Assembly (NCBI GenBank): GCA_946406115.1
Contig: OX291557.1
Coordinates: 13,982,501 to 14,046,500, forward strand
Source: Apoda limacodes
Taxonomy: Eukaryota > Arthropoda > Insecta > Lepidoptera > Limacodidae
DNA length: 64,000 nt
Direction of reading: 5' to 3'
Made by a program: the position numbers and the translations under genes. Below the pieces are notes generated by a model. The model made no database searches. It saw only the letters and a list, made by a program, of their open reading frames with translations, and was not told the origin of the DNA. Numbering within the stretch: position 1 is the first letter of the stretch; every line of letters starts with the position of its first letter. Below, in pieces: positions 44,219 to 55,105 of this stretch.

Positions 44219-45629
44219 CGGGGGCGTTATTTTAACTGAACTGCCCTTATTTGAAGTAGATGAGTTCGGGTCTGGTATGTTTGTAAAAAATATGCCATTT
44301 GTTGTGCAAAACTGTACAGAACTACTATGTAAAGTTCTATATAGGCCGTATGTACGGTTAATAAGTTACAGGTGAAAATAGTTAGCGTGTTGAGTATTGT
44401 ACATTCTTTCTCCCTCACTCCTTTGATAATAGACTGCGATAGAGATACAAAAGGGATGGGTCTATGGGTAAAAAAGAGAAAGACTGTCTAAAACTTTACC
44501 TGGCTAGGGTCATTAAGTCCTTAGGCTATGCCTAAAATAAGTATTACAGGTTAAAAGCACACCTTTGCCCCTACACGTCGGTATCTATACCGTTACGATA
44601 AGTAGTATGGTTGGGGCACAAAATACGTGTGAAGTTATGAAATACGATAGCTTATAACTCAGTAACCGGGTTACATATAATAAAGATAAATATATCACTA
44701 GATACCTTTCATAGGCATCTACCAAGATAAATAGGTTTCATACAGGTAACTTTAAGCCCTGAAGTACAGGAGCACAAGGAAAATCCTGAAAACTTATATC
44801 ACACATTTTTTCATGATTTAACCTACTGACAGACACCAAAAACACTGAAAGGTATGTCCGAATTTTAGGTCCATTTTTTGACATATAGCACAAAGTCTGT
44901 AGTCATCTAGTATAGGCAGAAAGCACTGAGAGCTAGAATTTCAGCTCTTCTCTCACTACGGCCTAACCGTAGACGACGGAACATACCACTATGCGTCATT
45001 AGAACCGCCTCCGAAAGATCTATCTTAGGATACCTAAATCGTCATTATAGCTCCTACCGTTTGGCTATAAAACCTAAAAATGTAAAACAGTGTTATTTTA
45101 TAGTCAAGCCGCAAATCGTGTGACTGTGATGGCAATAGCCGATAGAAACCCCAACTGTAAGTAGCGATTTATAGCTAGGTAGATATACCTACACTTTCGA
45201 TATATGTCTATATCGACTACTATATGTTGTCTTTCACTAAGTTTTTGTGTGGGCTAGATTTTTAGTCACCACAGTAAGTACAATAAGTTAAGTACTAAAT
45301 CTAGAAGGTTCTATGGAACAACCTCTCCCTCTGATGGGGTTTTTCATTTTTACTATAAATATAGAACGAATTTTGATTTGTATTCAGTCGATCAAGAAGC
45401 TTCAAAAGGTATCCATCAGATACTAATATAATGTTTAAAAGTGAAATAATGTAAATATGTGTTAGAATTTAAGCTAGAATGTAAGAATTAGAAGCATAAG
45501 TAAAGCAAAATAAAATCGGTCTGTTGTGTGCATATACGCGTTTTAATATCTCAAGCGCCTAAGAAGAAACTCCTTGTCACGGGCAAAACCTTGTGCCACA
45601 GATATCGAAGGGTCTGTCCGCACACTTTT

Positions 45630-46844
45630 CAATCTTGGCTGACGAGACAGCGGATATAAGCCGGACTGAACAGCTTTCAATGGGCATAAGATACGTCAAG
45701 TTTGACCAAACGAAACACAGTTACGTAATACTTGAAGAATTTTTGGTGTACAGACCACTTCAAAAATTAGATGCTGCATCGATTTCTGAAGTTATAATAT
45801 CTTTTTTGACATCATGTGGTTTAGATCTCAACAAAATGGTTGGGCAAGGGTATGATGGTTGCTCCACGATGGCTGGACATGTTGGTGGAGTTCCGTATTT
45901 CCACTGTGCTAGTCACATATTAAATCTTGTTGTCAATGATTTAAATAATCTGAGTGAAATAAGAAATACTGCTGGAATGATTAAGGAAACTATAACTTTT
46001 TTTAGACACAGCATTTTACGGCGAAAAAAAATTCCAAATATTCCCTTGTTTTGCGAAACCAGATGGTCTGCAAAGTACAAAAGTATTCGAATTTTCGCTC
46101 AAAATTTCACCAAAATTGTTGAAGCATTACAAGACCTCTCAGAAGATCAAGCCACTAATTCTAAGACAAAGGTTAGAGCTTACCAACTGCGCACTGCTTT
46201 GACCACCACAAATTTTATTGTGGCATTGCATATTATTGCTACTTACTCGGCAAAGCTTGAGCCTGTCTGCAACCAGCTTCAACAAGTGGATTTTGACATT
46301 AATTCAGTGAATGACCACATTTGCAAACTCACTAAAATAATAGAGGGTCACAGACAAAACGCATCGCAGGAATTTCCTGTGACGAAACGAAGGGCTCATC
46401 GATCCAACCACCCATCCGAAAACGTTAAAGAATTTTACAGAAGAGCTTTATACATCCCTTTCCTTGCTTCGATCATTTCTTCTTTAAAAGACAGATTTTC
46501 TGAAACACATAAAAAATCATTTTCTCTGTTACAACTACACCCGAAAATAATAAAAGGCCTAATTTCTTAGAGCTGCAATAGACATTGAAAATTTGTATGG
46601 CGATCTTTTACCGAATTTTATTTTAGAAATCACGACTTGCTTTGAAATGTGGAAATATCCACAGCCAGCGGCAAATGATATCAGTGTAGTTGATCGATAT
46701 GAAAAACATCTTATAGACTACATCGAAGAGGCAAAAGATTTTTTTCCTTCGGTAGCAGAAGCGATCAAGATTGGCCTTAGTCTACCCGTCACAACGTGCA
46801 CAATAGAAAGATCTTTTAGCACACTGAGAAGAGTTAAAACTTGA
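45630..46844 (+). pseudogene. hAT transposase, 3' part
   Basis: Resumes the hAT frame with SILADETADISRTEQLSMGI (first catalytic Asp region). Then come KMVGQGYDGCSTMAGHVGG (second Asp) and FHCASHILNLVVNDL, the Cys/His motif. After GG, about a dozen residues usual in relatives before VPYFHC seem missing. A frameshift near 46568 leads to 46593-46844. That part holds the dimerisation end YGDLLPNFILEITTCFEMWK and TTCTIERSFSTLRRVKT with the catalytic Glu. A TGA stop follows directly where relatives continue, and related sequence with stops runs to about 46900. The gene was dead or dying independent of the BEL insertion. Confidence 0.85.
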
Positions 46845-47150
46845 AATAGGTCCACAACAGGTGACGAGTGACTGTCTGGATTATGCTTGTTAAGTGTCCA
46901 CTGAGGCAAGATAACCAAGGACAATAAAGATAACGTTATAGAAAACGTCATTAATAATAAAAGAAAAGGTCAAAAACCCCGCCGGCTGCAGTTGCTTTTT
47001 TAATGAGAATTGTGTAATTACTGCCTACTAATTATTGGGATTAAAAAAATGATTTCCAACAGACGGCTTTTTATTTCAATAATTCCTGTTGATCCCGAGA
47101 TTCCCAAGGGGTGCAAGTGCACCACCTGGCACCCCCCTGCCGGCGCCCAT
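46845..47150 (+). other. Probable hAT 3' terminal region
   Basis: After the broken transposase end the sequence becomes AT-rich, then GC-rich at 47094-47150 (GGGGTGCAAGTGCACCACCT, GGCACCCCCCTGCCGGCGCC). This style is seen near the ends of hAT elements. It contains the palindrome GGTGCAAGTGCACC-like. The opposite terminal repeat was not found, so the end is not proven. Confidence 0.35.
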
Positions 47151-48300
47151 GGATGTATGTCGTGGCAGAGCGGTTATTTATTAGACACAACTGGACGCCG
47201 AATCACCGAGCGGACCAGACTTGCAGTGCGTATTCATAATCGTAACGTTGATTTGAATTGAAAAACATTTGATAGGAATTTTTGGCCTAGAAATTTACTA
47301 ACAGCATACGAGTTAAGGTTAGTGGAGGTAATCAGTAAAAATAAAAAAAAACCGTTATCTGTAAAACGAATAGGTAGTGAGTGACAACAATCATCCATCG
47401 CATTTCTAGCACTACAGCGGCGATATGCGGTTTGTGTAGTGCGATATTCAAATACCGAAGTCCCATAGAGTAAAGTGGGAACATTCCGTGCGGAAATGTA
47501 CTGCAACAAATCTGCAGGAAACCACAGTGGCAGGCAAATTTGCAGGGTGGAGTTTTATAGTCGGCCTTGAAAATAATAGAGGGAGCGTCGTCGGTGGTGG
47601 CGATTCTCCCCTGTTGGGGGGTTTCTTCTTCTTAATTCTTAGATGGCGGGCGGCTGAAGTTTTGCGTAGCTTGGTTGTGAAGTAGACACACACTATGTTC
47701 CTTTGGATCTGGGATTCTCAAACTATGTTGGGCAAGAGACCCCTTTTCCAAAATAAACTGATACTACAGACCCCATAGCCAAATTACTTTAAAAATTCTA
47801 ATAAATATTAATACAAATTACGTAAAAATACTTAAGTAGGTAATTATTTTTAGAAAAAAAAAACATTTAAACATTAGTCATTCTTATAACAAGTTAGTTT
47901 AGTACACGTAACACAACTTGTTTTCATATGGCATTTCATAGGCACTTTAATCCATAATTCAAGATGGGAAACCCCCAAGAGCGCGTGAAGCTACTTCTGC
48001 TCTGTAATGTGATCCTAATTCAAAAAGGAAGATAACAAACACCGTAAAATTAAGCCTTTTGTGGATTATGATAATGCTGACACGCTCAACACGTCACAAT
48101 GTCTGTATAAGAATTTTGAGAGAGGTAGGGCACTGCAAGTACTCGCTCGAATAAGCCACCCGAACAACTAAAGCAGGGCATAGCGAGTACTTGCTCGAAT
48201 GAGCGGCCCGAACTGGGGAAGTACCTCCACCTTACAGAAAACCGCGGCCATAATAACACTAACATTGAGTAGTGTTGTGTTCCTGGCGGTGAGTAAGGTT
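47151..48300. other. Spacer, no gene seen
   Basis: Mixed composition with a GC-richer part at 47480-47690 and AT-rich DNA after 47780. The short open frames on both strands have no family resemblance. Confidence 0.45.
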
Positions 48301-48722
48301 GCCAGAGCTCTTTGAGGATTCGCTGCGCGGACAGCGGAGGACCGGCGGTGCTTGTTGCTGTCATGCTCGGCGTAGAAGCGGCGTGCTGGTTCGGCGGTCA
48401 GGGAGACCTGATGAAACGGCTGACCGCTGGCCGCCCGCAGGTTGAACGGGATCCCGAACCCAGGGATCACTTAATCTCCGCCCTGGGAGGCTGATTCGCC
48501 AGCCTGTGCAAAGTATCTAAAGTGGTAGTCGTGCCGGAGAAGGAGACCGGAGTGGACCCGGCTACTACAACAGAGGGGGATCAGGGGCCCTTCCGCCCGC
48601 CGTGCCAGCAACCGTATCATCTGTGGCGAGCTTCGGCAGTCTTAGAACCGCACCTTTTGTCCTCTATGCTGTCTGTGCAGTGAATCCTCATCCCTTAGTC
48701 TTAGTAACTTTTTTTATATATT
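48301..48722 (+). other. Probable leader of LINE family A
   Basis: GC-rich sequence directly upstream of the ORF2-like frame, with no ORF1 in it. A 60-residue open frame (48312-48494) has no knuckle motifs. Either the element is 5'-truncated or it belongs to a type with a long untranslated leader. Confidence 0.4.
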
Positions 48723-51684
48723 ATGGCCATAAGAAAGAAAAAGAAAAGAGTTTGCACAGGGGCTACTCCATCCACATATAATGTGGATTTTTGCAACATC
48801 AGGGGTATTCACGCACATCTTAACGCAGTCCACCACCATCTCGAAACTGCGCAGCCGACCATTCTTTTTCTAACGGAGACGCAGATATCCTGCCCGGCCG
48901 ACACATCATACCTTCACTATCCCGGCTACAAACTCGAACACAATTTTATGAGTCGTGCCGGTGTATGTATGTTCGTCAGGGAGGATATCTGCTGTCGCCG
49001 CCTTCATAGCCTTGAAGACAGGGACCTGTCGATATTGTGGGTGCGCGTAGATTACGGCGGCCACACTCGTATCTATGCGTGCCTATACAGGTCTCATAGC
49101 GGTGACACGGACGTAACTCGACTCTTCACGCACCTGAGTTTGACGACTGACAAAGTTCTAGAGCAATATCCCACAGCAGAACTAGTTATTTTGGGAGACT
49201 TTAACGCCCACCAACGCGAGTGGCTCAGTTCTCGAACCAATAACTATGCTGGGATATCTGCTCATGAATTTGCTCTGACCTATGGATTCTCTCAGCTGGT
49301 ACTTTCTCTAACGAGAATACCAGATATAGAGGAACATACGAGCTCCTTACTGGACCTTCTGCTGACTACTCGTCCGGACGGATACTCCGTCTCAGTGGAT
49401 GCGCCTCTTGGCTCCTCGGACCACTGTCTCGTTCGGACTCAAGTGTCATGCACACAACCCGATCCTTCTGGGCCAACTAATTGGCGTCGTGTGTGGCACT
49501 ATATGTCGGCAGACTGGGATGGATTGCGAGAATTTTACGCATCGTACCCGTGGAGGCAGATCTGCTTTAACTCAGAAGATCCTGACGTCTGCGCAGCCGC
49601 AGTCACTGAGACAATCCTTGCTGGTATGGAATGCTATATTCCTAACCCGCGAGTAGCTGCCGGCGTCAAAAAACGACCGTGGTTTAATAGGTCTTGCAGA
49701 AAAGCTAAAATTCTTAAGCAAAATGCATATGAGGCTTGGACCACGGCTCGTTTTAATAAGGATCCGAATATTTCTGAGTTAAAACGCAAATTAAATGCTG
49801 CCTCGAGGTTCAGTAAGAAAGCAACTGCCAGAGCAAAATTCCAATTCATCGGCAAAATAGGTGGGCGACTTGCGAGCTATCCTTCTGGGAGTCGTGCTTT
49901 CTGGTCGCTTGCCAAAGCTGCCGAAGGGAACTTCTGCCAGTCGTCGTTACCACCACTGCGAAAGACCGATGGTGACTTGGCCCATAGTGCTAAAGAGAAA
50001 GCCGATCTACTGGGCAGTCTCTTTGCCTCAAACTCGAATATGAACGATGAAGGCGCTGTACCACCTACTATACCGTGGTGCGGTAAGACCATGCCGGAAA
50101 TCTCCATAACGCAGCGGGAGGTCAGGCGGGCGTTGCTCTCTTTAGACGTTCATAAGTCGAGTGGGCCAGACGGTATACCAGCAGTGGTGCTTAAGCAGTG
50201 TGCTCCTGAGTGTCCTGTACTCACGCGCCTCTTCGCGCTTTCCTACCACACTAGGCAATTTCCGTCTTCATGGAAGACTGCGAATGTGCACCCGGTGCCC
50301 AAAAAGGGCGATAGATCAGATCCATCGAATTACAGGCCTATCGCTATTACCTCTCTCCTCTCTAAGGTGATGGAGCGTGTGATCAACACACAGCTTCTAA
50401 GATACCTAGAAGTACACGATCTGGTCAGTGACCGTCAATATGGCTTTCGCTACGGTCGCTCGACTGGTGACCTTCTAGTGTATCTCACACACCGATGGGC
50501 AGTAGCCATTGAGAGTCAGGGGGAGGCATTGGCATGTAGCCTGGACATAGCGAAGGCGTTCGATCGGGTCTGGCACCGCGGTCTTCTATCGAAGTTGCCA
50601 TCATACGGAGTGCCCGAGGGTTTGTGCAAATGGGTGGCTAGCTTTTTGTCCGGCAGACGCATACGAACCGTAGTTGACGGTAGTTGCTCTGATAGCATGG
50701 ACATTATATGCTGGTGTCCCGCAAGGCTCTGTGCTGTCTCCTACGCTGTTTCTACTGCATATCAATGACATGTTGGACATCAACAACATACATTGCTATG
50801 CAGATGACAGTACTGGAGACGCTTTTTACACGGGTCGTGCAAACATCCCTCGTTCCGTTGAGGAAAACCGCGGAGAACTTGTGTCTCAAATCGAGACCAC
50901 ACTGTCCCAGGTCTCTGACTGGGGACGGGTAAACTTGGTCCGATTCAACCCTACAAAGACACAAGTGTGCGCGTTCACCGCTAAGAAAACTCCATTCACT
51001 GTGGTCCCACAATTCCAGAACACTCCCCTCTCCATCTCCAAGAGCATTGGGATCCTTGGTGTCGACATCTCCAGCGATGTTCAGTTCCGAGATCATTTAC
51101 AAGATAAGGTGAAGCTGGCCTTCGAAAAACTTGGTGTACTCAATAGAGCGAAGCAGTGCTTCACGTCGGGGCAAAGGTTGTTACTTTACAAGTCGCAAGT
51201 TCGGCCCCATATGGAGTACTGCTGCCATCTCTGGGCAGGTGCACCCGGATACCAGCTTGGCCCTTTTGACTCGGTTCAACGACGGGCTGTGAGAATTGTC
51301 GACGATTCCAAACTCACTTGCGGTATCGAGCCCTTAAGTCTGAGGAGAGACTTTGCCTCACTGTGTGTGTTCTACCGCTTGTACAATGGGTTGTGTTCTC
51401 AGGAATTGTTTGAAATGATGCCCACGGCTACTTTCTACCATCGCACCGCTCGCCATCGGCAGGGAATTCATTCTCACACTTTAGAACCTAAATGGTCGCG
51501 TACAGTGCGGTTTCAGAGAAACTTCCTCCCGCGAACGCTTAAGTTGTGGAATGAGCTCCCTGCCAAGGTTTTCTGCAAGGACTACAGTATGGAGTTCTTC
51601 AAGAAAGAAGTTATTAGATTTCTGAAGGGTCGGCAACGCGCAAGTGATACCCCTGGTGTTGCAAGCGTCCATAGGCTACGGTGA
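48723..51684 (+). pseudogene. LINE family A ORF2, nearly intact, one frameshift
   Basis: Endonuclease plus reverse transcriptase in two frames, 48723-50768 and 50674-51684, that should be one protein of about 985 residues. Endonuclease landmarks are VDFCNIRGIHAHLN, ILFLTETQISCPAD, ELVILGDFNAHQREWLSS and LGSSDHCLVRTQV. RT landmarks are HKSSGPDGIPAVVLKQ, PVPKKGDRSDPSNYRPIAIT, ACSLDIAKAFDRVWHRGLL, AGVPQGSVLSPTLFLLHIND and IHCYADDSTGDA. An extra base in ACATTATATGCTGG, compared with ACATTAATGCTGG in the copy at 52100, breaks the frame at about 50706. The C-terminal domain ends ASDTPGVASVHRLR. The start ATG at 48723 begins MAIRKKKKRVC; no ORF1 was found. Jockey/CR1-like, clade uncertain. Confidence 0.88.
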
Positions 51685-51746
51685 CCGCTTACCATCAGGC
51701 GGGCCGTAAGCTTGTTTGCCACCTTAGTGGTATAAAAAAAAAAAAA
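51685..51746 (+). repeat. 3' end of LINE family A with hairpin and A-tail
   Basis: After the stop comes GACCGCTTACCATCAGGCGG, GCCGTAAGCTTGTTTGCC, then ACCTTAGTGGTATAAAAAAA and more A. CCACCTTAGTGG can form a short hairpin (CCAC/GTGG) just before the tail, a plausible recognition structure for the reverse transcriptase. The same ending occurs at 8993-9050 (-) and 51814-51858. Confidence 0.75.
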
Positions 51747-51775
51747 ATTTGGTAAGGATCATCAAGGATGTCAGT

Positions 51776-51870
51776 TCAAGTACAAAACAGTCAAACAAGA
51801 ACCATCTTGCTACATCAGGCGACCGTAAGCTTGTTTGCCACCTTAGTGGTATAAAAAAAGGAATAAAATA
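51776..51870 (+). repeat. Isolated LINE family A 3' tail
   Basis: About 50 bp of the same 3' end, without coding sequence, closely follows the main copy: ACATCAGGCGACCGTAAGCT, TGTTTGCCACCTTAGTGGTA, then TAAAAAAAGGAATAAAATAG. This is either an extremely 5'-truncated insertion or a short non-autonomous unit using the LINE tail. Confidence 0.7.
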
Positions 51871-51939
51871 GGGGGATGTCATGTTCGCGAGACTGCTTAC
51901 AATCGCACTAAAAATGGCTTTAAGTTACTTAAGGGGAGG

Positions 51940-52512
51940 CATATATAGCGAAGGCGTTTCATCGGGTCTGGCACCAGGGTCTTCTGTCGATGTTGCCATC
52001 CTATGGACTGCCCGAGGGTTTGTGGAGATAGGTGGATAGCTTTTTGTCAGACAGACTCACACTAGCCGTAACTGACGGTAGTTGCTGTCATAGCGTAGAC
52101 ATTAATGCTGGGGACAGCAAGGCTCGTTGCTGCCTCCTACGCTGTTTCTATTGCATATCAATGACATGTTGCCCTTCGACAATATACATTGCTATGCAGA
52201 TAAGAGTACTGATTCAGATGCTTGCTATAAGGGCCGTGCAAACACCCCACATTCCCCTGTGGAAGAAAACTGCGAATAACTGGAGTCTAAAATTGAGACC
52301 ACTCTATCCAAGGTCTCTAACTGGGGACGGGAAAACTTAGTCCAATTCAACCCTACGAGAATACAAGTCTCCACGTTCACCGTTAAACAAACCCATTCAC
52401 TGAGGTCCCACAATTCCAGGACACACCTCCTTCCATCTCCAAACAACCAGATCTTAGGTGTTGACATCTCCAGTTATATCAGTATGTTCAGTTCCGAGAT
52501 TATTTGGACTAG
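51940..52512 (+). pseudogene. LINE family A, second decayed RT fragment
   Basis: Matches 50545-51110 of the main copy with many substitutions and gaps. Examples are ATAGCGAAGGCGTTTCATCG, GTTGACATCTCCAGTTATAT and ATTGCTATGCAGATAAGAGT (YADD box degraded to YADK). It is older than the copy upstream by its divergence. It ends near GTTCAGTTCCGAGATTATTTGG. Confidence 0.85.
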
Positions 52513-53199
52513 TGACAATAGTTGCTAGCTATGATTGTCATTCTTAATGTCTTCCAGCATATTGTCTTCCGGATGAACTCAAATAAGATGAAAATCATGT
52601 TCAGTGATCACGTCAATCTGGAACCTAATATTATCGTCGATGACATACTCAAGTGGTTTACGGTACCCTCAAATTGGTTGAAATTTAATTTGATCCGCTT
52701 TTCCCTATGCGCACTAACCTTAGCATATAAATAGGTTTAAACAACGAATGCAATAGATAATACGGAACGGAATGTGTGTGAAGTAGATAGCTATATTTCT
52801 CACTCACTCTCTGCTGACTAGTGACAATTGTCTTAACTTCGCTGCCTTAGTTTTTGCGTGATAGTACGATATCTACCTTTTTTAATAGATACACTATTAT
52901 TGATTATGTTAAATATTATAATAATTAAAAGGGCTTGTTGTAGGAGAAAATTGAATAGGAATTCTGATATTTTTGTACTTAAAACCATGAACTTGTTTTT
53001 CAAAATATTTAAAATAATATCCTAGGACCTGGAAGACCAAGGTTTGCTCGTTTTTTTTCAATACCATCAATTGTCAAGTAGTTTAGTGTTTCTTAACAAT
53101 GCCATCTATTTTCTAGTAGCTTTAGTTTTACATTACATGAAAATCGTTGGAGATAGTTTTCGAGATTCAGATTATATATATCGAGGGTTACCGGGTCAA
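52513..53199. other. AT-rich spacer, nothing recognised
   Basis: A 70-residue open frame (52522-52734) has no recognisable motif. No repeat boundary visible. Confidence 0.45.
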
Positions 53200-53405
53200 A
53201 CCAAACGAATTTTGACGTCGTAAGTAGTGCACTTTCGCAAGTCCTCCAGTGGTTTACGGCAAATAACTTAATTCTTAATGCGAAAAAGACTAAGTGTTTA
53301 AAATTTATGAAGCCAGATGTTAGAAAATACAAAATAAGTACAAAATTATCCTTAAACAGAGAGGAAATAGAACTATTAGACACAACAGTGTTTCTAGGTT
53401 ACATT
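53200..53405 (+). pseudogene. LINE reverse transcriptase fragment (thumb region)
   Basis: One frame encodes NFDVVSSALSQVLQWFTANN, LILNAKKTKCLKFMKPDVRK and, further on, EEIELLDTTVFLGYI. This is the segment after the YADD box of Jockey/CR1-like reverse transcriptases (WF-x-x-N-x-L-x-L-N-x-x-K-T-x, then x-x-x-FLG). No more of the element is seen. Different family from A and B. Confidence 0.7.
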
Positions 53406-53699
53406 ATGTTATTGCCTAGTGTAAGACTATATTGTATTTTAACATAAAGTAGATTTTTTTTTTTTTTTCTGTTTTTTAGATATCTATTGCAAGGAAATAT
53501 TTTATACCAAGGGGTGTCGACTTATAGGGCTTATGCAAAAACAAAATAGCTGTTTTAATTACTAAAATGTTTTAATAGTATTGAAAACATAAGACATTAT
53601 AATGTTTGTAAGTAAGGAAGATATTATTTTTCGTCGGAATCGTGTGGCGCATTGCCAACAGATGATTTTAAGCTAATTTAAAAAACCCACAGGAGGAGA
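53406..53699. other. Spacer, nothing recognised
   Basis: AT-rich with a poly-T run at 53456-53468. No feature. Confidence 0.4.
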
Positions 53700-55105
53700 C
53701 CACGTTTCTGTACCTTAAGTCATCACTGGCAACACACATTGATTATAGACTTTCGTCTTTAGGCACTGAGGAATTTGGACGAAAAGATGTTGCGTAGTTT
53801 TCCGAACGCTGCCTCTCGAACCTCTTTCTCAAAGTTGGTCTCACCTACCTAACTGGTTTCGGCGAAATAACGTCAACCTGTCTTACACCTTTCTGGAGCA
53901 GATGGATTGGTTTCAAGTTCTCGTCTTGTAGTCGGACAAACATAGATGCACCGATAGTCAATGTGGCGCCGCTGGACATACTGTAACACCGCCGTCACGA
54001 TAGAATCGAAGGCTTTTTATAGTTAACAAACACAACGCAAACGGGCCGATTATACTCCTCTGTCTTCTTTATAATATAGCGTAGCATATGTATGTGGTCC
54101 ATGGTACTAAAGCCTTTCCGGAATCCAGCTTATTTGGGAGGCTGGAATTCATCAAACTTACGTTCGAGACGGTTCCTAATGACCCTAGAAAACAGCTTAT
54201 AGACAGAAGCGAAATAAGTCTATAGTTCTTCAATGAGGTGTTCGTTTCTGCTTCAAGCTTCTGGTGTGGTGCCTTCGAGGATAACAGAATTAAAGAGCCT
54301 CTGAAGGACTTTAAGTATCGGTGTTCCACCCGCTTTCAAAAGCTTTGATGTAATTCCGTCACTACCCGCCGCCTTATTATTCTTAAGCTGTTTCTAGGCC
54401 ATTCTAATCTCATACAAGCTGACGTCCGGAATTTCTTCGGTATAGTGTCGAGGTTAATTAGGCTCTGCATTTCATCCATATTTTCGCAATTTGCTAGGCA
54501 TTGAAAGCGATTTTGAAGTTCAAACTGAAAATATTCGGGGTTCTATACGTAGGTAGTCTTTGGACGGAGCGTAGACCTTATCAAACGACTTCTTTCATAT
54601 TCGAGGTTAATATTCAGTGTGCCTCTTACCATGCGGTGATCGCTGCCAGTTTTCACTCTGTTGATCACAGAGACATCGCTGAATATTCGTCTATCAGAAG
54701 TCACGATAAAGTAAATCTCGTTTTTAGTCAAACCGTCGGGGCTAATCCAGGTCCATTTCAGATGAGGTGACTTTTTGAAAATAAAAATTATCATTAAGAG
54801 TCCTTCTTTCTCCATAAAGTCAACTAATCGCTGCCCCCTCGTATTTCGTTGCCCTACTCCACATTTCCGCAATTTCAGCTCATTGCAAATTCCAGTGCCC
54901 ATTATTGCGTTGAAGTCCCCCATGACGACAGTGAAGCGTGTTGAAGAGGTATGTATGGCTTTGTCAATTTCCTCATACATAACCTCAACTTCATCATCTG
55001 GGTGTTCCGAAGTCTCACCTTCAGAACACCTTGAAACTTGTATCACCTTCAGAAAATATCTGTTGGTGATTCTGAGTACCAAAAGTTTAAGTTTTAAAAG
55101 CACTT
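53700..55105 (-). pseudogene. RTE-type LINE, decayed, endonuclease to RT
   Basis: On the minus strand 55103-54543 is open and encodes the distal endonuclease: RFTVVMGDFNAIMGTG (Asp/Asn), RNTRGQRLVDFMEKEGLL, KWTWISPDGLTKNEI and INRVKTGSDHRMVRGTLN (catalytic SDH). It then decays: around 54329-54069 remnants of the RT correspond to KNYRLISLLS and, in other frames, sequences around the first Asp. From 54060 to about 53870 traces of KKTEEYNRP and VRLQDENLKPIHL remain with stops and shifts. The N-terminal part of the endonuclease is not present. Inactive RTE-clade copy. Confidence 0.82.

Larger units (their letters stand above)
39389..44276 (-). mobile_element. Full-length Jockey-type LINE (family B), 4888 bp
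   Basis: Reads on the minus strand: 58-nt leader starting ACCAGACCCGAACTCATC, ORF1, ORF2, then a 3' region of about 475 bp ending AGATACCCGCAATGGCA. Both ends are defined by comparison with the uninterrupted 5' LTR. There is no poly-A tail, and the element lies blunt in CAT|ATG of the palindrome AACATATGTT, with no target duplication (at most one ambiguous T). The 3' region contains a long T/TTTTA-rich low-complexity tract (39600-39800; A-rich on +). Confidence 0.9.
39052..45624 (+). repeat. 3' LTR of BEL element, interrupted by a LINE
   Basis: Block one 39052-39388 equals the first 337 bp of the 5' LTR. Block two 44277-45624 equals its last 1348 bp. Between them sits a complete LINE (39389-44276). 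The LTR ends in CCGCACA and is followed by the duplicated target CTTTT (45625-45629), after which the hAT reading frame resumes. Differences from the 5' LTR are few: GTAGAGCAGG/GTAGAGTAGG, ACGTAGG/ACGTCGG, AAATTACG/AAAATACG and GACGATGG/GACGACGG. Confidence 0.92.
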
